From IMG/VR virus record IMGVR_UViG_3300032675_002209, positions 1-28,710 of that record: a DNA stretch of 28,710 nucleotides; one strand, written 5' to 3'. Below the pieces are notes generated by a model, which had not been told where the DNA came from, did not search any database, and worked only from the letters and a program-made list of their open reading frames with translations. Every line of letters starts with the position of its first letter. Within the stretch, counting starts at the first letter, position 1. A program made the position numbers and the translations under genes. This document shows positions 25,020 through 28,710 of this stretch, in pieces. Source of the stretch: a virus.

Positions 25020-25732
25020 CGCGCACTCCTGATCGCATCACGAAAGGCTGCATCGAAAGTTGGCTGAAATTCGCGAGCGACCACCTCAACGGCGTTACGT
25101 TCGAAGTCGATCACCTTGCGGTAACGCGCCGACTGCACGAAGATGAACATGGCCTTGATGGCGGCGCGATCCAGCCGCTTGTAAATGCCAGGATGCAGAT
25201 GGGTGGGAGCGCCAACCGGCACGATAAAATAGCCCGTCAACATCATGCGTTTGCCGCGTCCCTTGTAAATTTGCAGGTGCGAGCGCAAAGCGCCCAGCAT
25301 CTCGCCGATCTCGCGGCGGCTCGGGTTGCCGTAGGCGTCAAGTTTGATGCCGGATCCGGGGATCGCGCGCCAGCCGGACGGCAATCCGCCGAGCGATGCG
25401 ATCGCCTTCTCGAACGGCTTGTTACCGCGCAGGCCGCCGGTGAAATGCTCCTTGAGTAATACGGCAGGTGCCGTGCCACCCGCAGGCTTGATGTCCTTGA
25501 GGCCGATGGTGGCTGTCAGATTCTGCTTGGTGGCCGCAGTAGAAAATGTGGAGTGCGCGACATACGGGCTGGCTGGCTTGAACGCACTGCTCATGTCGGC
25601 CAGCAGGCGCTGCTCGACCGATTTCGCCACGCGGGTAATGGCCAGCGCGGTGGCATATGGCAGCTGCTTCTGCCCGATATCGCTCAGGGATCTTTTTAGT
25701 TCCTCAACGCCTTCGATACGGACAGTGAACAT
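25016..25732 (-). CDS. gpZ/HK97-gp10-like phage morphogenesis protein upstream of the primase
   Basis: 238 aa. The start MFTVRIEGVEELKRSLSDIG, then QKQLPYATALAITRVAKSVE resembles proteins of the lambda minor tail Z / HK97 gp10 kind, where a short strand-helix is followed by QLPFATALALT. The middle (GLRGNKPFEKAIASLGGLPSG) and the basic C-terminus also fit. Known role of that group: tail completion or head-tail connection. GAGG lies 9 bases upstream of the ATG. Its place in the replication operon, ATGA-coupled to the primase, is unusual for a structural gene, so a different role is possible. Assignment by pattern only. Confidence 0.5.
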   Translation of the reverse strand: MFTVRIEGVEELKRSLSDIGQKQLPYATALAITRVAKSVEQRLLADMSSAFKPASPYVAHSTFSTAATKQNLTATIGLKDIKPAGGTAPAVLLKEHFTGGLRGNKPFEKAIASLGGLPSGWRAIPGSGIKLDAYGNPSRREIGEMLGALRSHLQIYKGRGKRMMLTGYFIVPVGAPTHLHPGIYKRLDRAAIKAMFIFVQSARYRKVIDFERNAVEVVAREFQPTFDAAFRDAIRSAR

Positions 25733-25794
25733 GGCAGCGGCCTCAGTTGACCTAGTTTAAAACTCCAAAATCTGGACATTCTGCGCGGCGCGGA

Positions 25795-25926
25795 TTACCC
25801 GCGATGAGAAAAGCCAGGGAGTACCTTCGATCCGGATTGCGTTGAACCATCCGTTGCACGCGTTGCAAAGGAGTGCAACAGTGTTGATCTGCCACAGCCA
25901 TCCAGCATCAAGGGGGACGGGGTCAT
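25795..25926 (-). CDS. Small ORF (43 aa) coupled to the Cro-like gene, tentative
   Basis: ATG 25926 overlaps the TGA of the Cro-like gene. 43 residues, starting MTPSPLMLDGCGRSTLLHSF, Ser/Gly/Thr rich. No family recognised. It covers most of the gap between the regulator and the gpZ-like gene. The DNA here also carries GTTGCA at 25853 and 25862 and TGCAAC at 25874, which could be a binding site instead. An overlapping frame on the same strand (25757-26104) is open too but has no better support. Confidence 0.25.
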   Translation of the reverse strand: MTPSPLMLDGCGRSTLLHSFATRATDGSTQSGSKVLPGFSHRG

Positions 25927-26138
25927 GATGTGCCTTCAAGGCTGCAAGTCTGCACGCTAACCTTCTGACTTTGAATATGACCAAACAGGTCCAGGTACTG
26001 AAGGCGAATTTTTGAAGGTATTCCACGTATCTTCCAGTTCTGCACACGCTGAGGCCCTTTGACCAGCTCGAACCCGAGCAGCCGCGCAACATTGGTCGGG
26101 CCACCTAATTCATCAATAAGTTGTTTATCAGTTTTCAT
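25923..26138 (-). CDS. YdaS/Cro-like phage regulator
   Basis: 71 aa, starting MKTDKQLIDELGGPTNVARL. The helix-turn-helix runs over about residues 5-50, with GPQRVQNWKIRGIPSKIRLQ as recognition helix and following turn, the pattern of YdaS/Cro antitoxin-like phage regulators. It is divergent from the CI-like gene and first in the leftward early/late operon. The TATAAT of its promoter lies only 8 bases before the ATG, so the mRNA probably begins at or next to the start codon (leaderless or nearly so). Known role: competes with the repressor at the shared operators to favour lytic genes. Confidence 0.85.
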   Translation of the reverse strand: MKTDKQLIDELGGPTNVARLLGFELVKGPQRVQNWKIRGIPSKIRLQYLDLFGHIQSQKVSVQTCSLEGTS

Positions 26139-26146
26139 GGCGAGAT

Positions 26147-26188
26147 ATTATAAACACTACGTTTAATCATGGTCAAACAATTTGTTTT
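26147..26188 (-). promoter_or_regulatory. Leftward early promoter with two repressor operators
   Basis: Read on the minus strand: -35 TTGACC (26171-26176), an 18-base spacer, -10 TATAAT (26147-26152). Two 15-bp operator-like sites overlap it: TAAACACTACGTTTA at 26151-26165 (covers spacer and -10) and CAAACAATTTGTTTT at 26174-26188 (covers -35), 23 bp centre to centre. The same layout recurs at 26630-26671. A repressor bound here would block the Cro-like operon. Confidence 0.75.
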
Positions 26189-26223
26189 ACAATGAGTCAA
26201 CAATTAAAATTATGATGTGCAAC

Positions 26224-26541
26224 ATGAACACTGACTTTGAACGCTTACTTGAAGCCGCTAAAAAACTGCATAACTGCAAATCATCGGCAGCTGCTGCACG
26301 ACTGATCGGAACCTATGATCAGATGCTGACGAACTGGAAATCACGCGGCCTTCCTCGTGCAGATATTATGGATATCGCAAGTAAATTGGGATGCAACCCC
26401 TACTGGCTAAGGGATGGAACAGGATCAATGACCGACCCTTTACTGAACGAGAGAATTAAATCTGTTGTCGAATCCATGCAAACCATGCCGACATACAAGA
26501 TGGATTTACTGGTACAGATATGCAAGACAATGGAAGAGTAA
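26224..26541 (+). CDS. CI-like helix-turn-helix repressor without peptidase domain
   Basis: 105 aa from ATG 26224 (MNTDFERLLEAAKKLHNCKS); an ATG at 26215 is an alternative. The HTH is at about 14-45 (SSAAAARLIGTYDQMLTNWK, then SRGLPRADIMDIASKLG), followed by NPYWLRDGTG, a phrase very common after the HTH of phage CI-type repressors. The S24 peptidase domain is missing, so classical RecA-stimulated self-cleavage is not expected. It lies between two operator clusters and is followed by an intrinsic terminator. Probable role: keeps both the leftward Cro-like operon and the rightward promoter off in the prophage state. Confidence 0.85.
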   Translation: MNTDFERLLEAAKKLHNCKSSAAAARLIGTYDQMLTNWKSRGLPRADIMDIASKLGCNPYWLRDGTGSMTDPLLNERIKSVVESMQTMPTYKMDLLVQICKTMEE

Positions 26542-26567
26542 TTGATTTGTAGTGCCCAAATTATAAA

Positions 26568-26589
26568 CCCGCTCAGGCGGGATTTTTTA
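26568..26589 (+). terminator. Intrinsic terminator of the CI-like gene
   Basis: CCCGC (26568-26572), loop TCAG, GCGGG (26577-26581), then ATTTTTTA. A short GC-rich stem followed by six T, 26 bases after the repressor stop. Confidence 0.85.
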
Positions 26590-26629
26590 TGCCCGGAATA
26601 ACCAACACAAACAGAATCGCAATAAAAAT

Positions 26630-26671
26630 CAAACAATGTGTTTGCATTTAATTAAACATAGTGTTTATAAT
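26630..26671 (+). promoter_or_regulatory. Rightward promoter with two repressor operators, a near copy of the leftward one
   Basis: Operators CAAACAATGTGTTTG (26630-26644) and TAAACATAGTGTTTA (26653-26667) are 23 bp apart centre to centre. A TATAAT at 26666-26671 overlaps the second; a weak -35 TTGCAT (26642-26647) lies 18 bases upstream. Over 26651-26671 the sequence matches the leftward promoter (minus strand, 26167-26147) at 20 of 21 positions. A third, weaker site may be at 26685-26699. It would drive the 67-aa gene and the genes towards the integrase. Confidence 0.72.
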
Positions 26672-26798
26672 TAAATCGGAACACTAAACACATTGACTGC
26701 CACACCCACCGAGCAGCATCGTTGTCACACACATACATTACAGAGTGACCGTGCACCATATCATTTCCGGAAAACTCTGATTTTTGAGGAAGAAGATT

Positions 26799-27002
26799 AT
26801 GAGCAACTACACCGACGATCTGAGATACACCATCGCAAAGCGCATTCCGGACATGAATCGCGGCTTCAAAATCTGCACTAATTATGGCGATTTTTTCATT
26901 GAAGAGAATGAAACTGAGCCAATCACCAAGCTGGTGCGCAAGGCATTCGAAAAGCATTTGAAAATAGCCATGGCAGCAGAGTCAAATCGGAGGCCATCAT
27001 GA
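26799..27002 (+). CDS. Small hypothetical phage protein (67 aa)
   Basis: 67 aa from ATG 26799 (MSNYTDDLRYTIAKRIPDMN); GAGGAAG precedes it at good distance, while the longer frame from 26784 would bury that site. No known domain. It has a mixed alpha/beta pattern with a helical C-terminus (TKLVRKAFEKHLKIAMA). First gene behind the rightward repressed promoter, and its TGA overlaps the next ATG (ATGA). Probably an early or lysogeny-control accessory protein. Confidence 0.6.
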   Translation: MSNYTDDLRYTIAKRIPDMNRGFKICTNYGDFFIEENETEPITKLVRKAFEKHLKIAMAAESNRRPS

Positions 27003-27196
27003 GTGCCTGCGCTTATAACTACACGGTCGCGGTCGTCACTGATCAGTTAGAGCGCACCGACATAGCCATCGCAACTTATCTGAAAAGTTACCCTGACTCA
27101 AGCGTGGATGACGCACTGGATGCACTATTTCAATTGGGCATCAACACTTTCCTGACGTGCAGCACGCACACGAAATCGAATATAACAGCCGAGTAA
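26999..27196 (+). CDS. Small hypothetical protein (65 aa)
   Basis: 65 aa, coupled to the previous gene by ATGA. The helical core (DIAIATYLKSYPDSSVDDAL followed by DALFQLGIN) resembles small DNA-binding or RHH-like proteins only in a general way; no family is claimed. The last ~12 residues (LTCSTHTKSNITAE) look unlike the rest, and another reading frame stays open just downstream (27157-27291), so a frameshift near 27140 is possible. Confidence 0.5.
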   Translation: MSACAYNYTVAVVTDQLERTDIAIATYLKSYPDSSVDDALDALFQLGINTFLTCSTHTKSNITAE

Positions 27197-27291
27197 TTTA
27201 TATTCCGGAATTGAGTGAACTCAATGGCGGTTATCTCGCTCTATCCACGCAGGAATGGTTGAGCTATCTATCTAATTTAAAAGAAAAATAA
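27157..27291 (+). pseudogene. Possible frame-shifted tail or separate small ORF after the 65-aa gene
   Basis: A frame open from an upstream TGA (27109-27111) to TAA 27289-27291. It encodes a protein-like sequence including RVIYIPELSELNGGYLALST then QEWLSYLSNLKEK. The only start is a GTG at 27157 without a ribosome site. It overlaps the end of the 65-aa gene by 40 bases. Either the original C-terminus of that gene, cut off by a frameshift, or an independent ORF. Confidence 0.3.
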
Positions 27292-27427
27292 ACAATCAGC
27301 CAAATCAACAACATCCGCCATGATTGTTTGAATTTATAGCTAAAGGAAGATAGTAGCCTCCCTGCAAAAAAATCCTGCGAAGCTTTTGCATCAAGTTTTA
27401 TAACGACACTGAAACTGGATCAATCAA

Positions 27428-27856
27428 ATGAACATCATGCCTAGACTGATACGTCACCGCGATGCACCTGCCTACCTGGGCATGTGCCGCGATGTGTTTG
27501 ACGTATCGGTACGGCCGTTTATCGTTGAAATTCCAATCGGTGGCAGAGGCGTTGCATTTGACCGGATTGACCTGGATGCATGGGCAACCCACCACAAAGA
27601 AATTAACGGAAAAAGACCAATCATCAACGGAGAAAAATCATGGCAACAACCAGAACGCGCGGAATATCAATTGAAGCAGACGGATCGCGCACCCTCAACA
27701 AAGTCTGCAAAGGTGAACGCATCTTCATCAGACTCGGAAAAGTATCGCAAGACCAGGCAGAACAGCGACTCGCAGACGAAATCAGAAAACGGCAAAGTCA
27801 GCATCATCGAGCGGACGCTCGCCCTGTGTTCGCAGACTGCGCAGCGCGTTACCTGA
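27428..27856 (+). CDS. Excisionase-like small DNA-binding protein overlapping the integrase gene
   Basis: 142 aa as an open frame. Residues about 4-60 (MPRLIRHRDAPAYLGMCRDV, then VEIPIGGRGVAFDRIDLDAW) have the winged-helix pattern of AlpA/Xis-type proteins: a short helix, an ARG-like turn, a hydrophobic wing and a final D-x-x-D-L-D-A-W helix. Known role: directs the integrase towards excision and may regulate its promoter. The last ~72 residues lie in the same DNA as the integrase N-terminus in another frame, are Ser/Lys/Gln rich and look unstructured. Start ATG 27428 or 27437; the ribosome site is weak. Confidence 0.65.
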   Translation: MNIMPRLIRHRDAPAYLGMCRDVFDVSVRPFIVEIPIGGRGVAFDRIDLDAWATHHKEINGKRPIINGEKSWQQPERAEYQLKQTDRAPSTKSAKVNASSSDSEKYRKTRQNSDSQTKSENGKVSIIERTLALCSQTAQRVT

Positions 27857-28710
27857 CCGAATCGCAACATAAGCGCACAGCTGATCTGCTGGCCTACCAC
27901 ATCACGCTACTACTGCCATTTATCGGCACCATGGATATCGCCCACGTTCACGATGCGACCCTGGAAGAATTCAAAGAATCCAGACGCATGGACGAGGTCA
28001 GCCCAACCACCATCAACCGCACCCTGGAAGTCGTGCGCGCGATTCTCAATCGAGCAGCCCGCGCATGGCGCGACGACAACGGCCAACCCTGGCTGATGAC
28101 AGCACCGCCACTGATCACCATGGAGCAGGAAAATCGCCGCCCGCCACATCCGTTAAGCTGGGAAGAACAGGATGAACTGCTGCCGCTGCTGCCAGCACAC
28201 TTGCAACCGATGGTACTTTTCGCGATCAACACCGGTCTTCGCGATGAAAACGTGGTCGGTCTGCGCTGGAAATGGGAGCGTCCAGTTCCGGAAGCCGGGC
28301 GTAGCGTCTTCATTATCCCGCCAGCAGATTATAAAACAGCAGTCGGGCACGTCGTGATTCTCAACGATGCCGCCTGGCGCATCATTGAGGCTCAACGCGG
28401 GAAACATGCCGATTTCGTGTTCACCTATAGCGGACACCGCGTCGACACTATGAACAACAACGGCTGGCAGACTGCTCGCGCAAAAGTCGCGCTGACCGAT
28501 GTCAGAATCCACGATCTGCGACACACCTACGCCAGCCGACTGAGGTTAGCAGGCGTAGCACAAGAAGATCGCAACGCACTGATGGGACATAAATCCGCAT
28601 CAATACCTGAACACTACGCCAGCGCCGACATAGGCAGGCTGATTGAGCTATCAAATAAAGCGCTAGATCGGAAAGGCACTCGCACGCTATTGCGCGTAGT
28701 AAATGGATAA
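27640..28710 (+). CDS. int: Phage tyrosine recombinase / integrase
   Basis: 356 aa, complete; the TAA is the last codon of the window. The N-terminal arm-binding part (about 1-60) is followed by a SAM-like core-binding domain (about 62-160) and the catalytic domain. Catalytic residues: R201 (NTGLRDENV), H291 and R294 (HDLRHTYAS), H317 (MGHKSA) and nucleophile Y326 (EHYAS). GGAG lies about 7 bases before the ATG. Known role: site-specific integration and excision between attP and a host attB. As the last gene of the element, attR or attL should lie just right of 28710, commonly in a tRNA gene. Confidence 0.97.
   Translation: MATTRTRGISIEADGSRTLNKVCKGERIFIRLGKVSQDQAEQRLADEIRKRQSQHHRADARPVFADCAARYLTESQHKRTADLLAYHITLLLPFIGTMDIAHVHDATLEEFKESRRMDEVSPTTINRTLEVVRAILNRAARAWRDDNGQPWLMTAPPLITMEQENRRPPHPLSWEEQDELLPLLPAHLQPMVLFAINTGLRDENVVGLRWKWERPVPEAGRSVFIIPPADYKTAVGHVVILNDAAWRIIEAQRGKHADFVFTYSGHRVDTMNNNGWQTARAKVALTDVRIHDLRHTYASRLRLAGVAQEDRNALMGHKSASIPEHYASADIGRLIELSNKALDRKGTRTLLRVVNG

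Noticed and set aside
25757-26104. 115-codon frame overlapping the Cro-like gene on the same strand
   Set aside because: Overlaps most of a clear HTH gene; Trp/Cys/Arg composition is atypical and no start signal is seen.
1-28710. tRNA, rRNA genes or insertion sequences
   Set aside because: No cloverleaf, rRNA motif, transposase or terminal inverted repeats of an IS were recognised by eye.

Overview
The window is a betaproteobacterial-type prophage, or prophage-derived element, that has been heavily loaded with defence genes. Host assignment is an inference from moderate GC and from the style of the phage proteins; there is no rRNA or tRNA gene to anchor it. The tyrosine integrase ends exactly at the right edge (27640-28710), so the right attachment site lies just outside and the left end is not defined.

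Right part (18222-28710), the phage core. An excisionase-like gene overlaps the integrase. A CI-like repressor (26224-26541) and a YdaS/Cro-like regulator (25923-26138) are divergent. Two near-identical promoter/operator pairs flank the repressor, one firing left and one firing right. The leftward operon is tightly packed, mostly with ATGA stop/start overlaps: Cro-like gene, a gpZ-like protein, Toprim primase/helicase, a 92-residue ORF over a nested inverted repeat, a ParB-domain DNA methyltransferase, TerS, TerL (GpA) and a Mor-like HTH protein.

Middle part (8337-18221), a defence cargo. It lies between the TerL/Mor-like end and gpW, two places that are normally adjacent in lambda-type late operons. 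On the plus strand it carries a complete type I restriction-modification operon (hsdM, hsdS, a YhcG/DUF1016 PD-(D/E)XK nuclease, hsdR). On the minus strand it carries a coupled DUF262 + HEPN pair.

Left part (3277-8336), the rest of the late operon on the minus strand: gpW, lambda-type portal, then small structural-looking proteins (112, 39, 145, 321, 134 and 52 aa). No capsid protease, major capsid protein, tail tube, tape measure or lysis genes are present, so the element has packaging genes but no visible capsid or tail genes. The 52-aa gene is duplicated, and a 176-aa membrane-anchored protein on the opposite strand sits between the copies.

Left end (1-3204): a MazEF toxin-antitoxin pair and a two-gene operon of a HEPN-motif protein and an ORC/CDC6-style ATPase with a C-terminal helix-hairpin-helix. 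That operon is the best candidate here for a poorly described defence system. In all, the window holds four independent defence or conflict modules: ATPase-HEPN, MazEF, type I RM with YhcG, and DUF262-HEPN.
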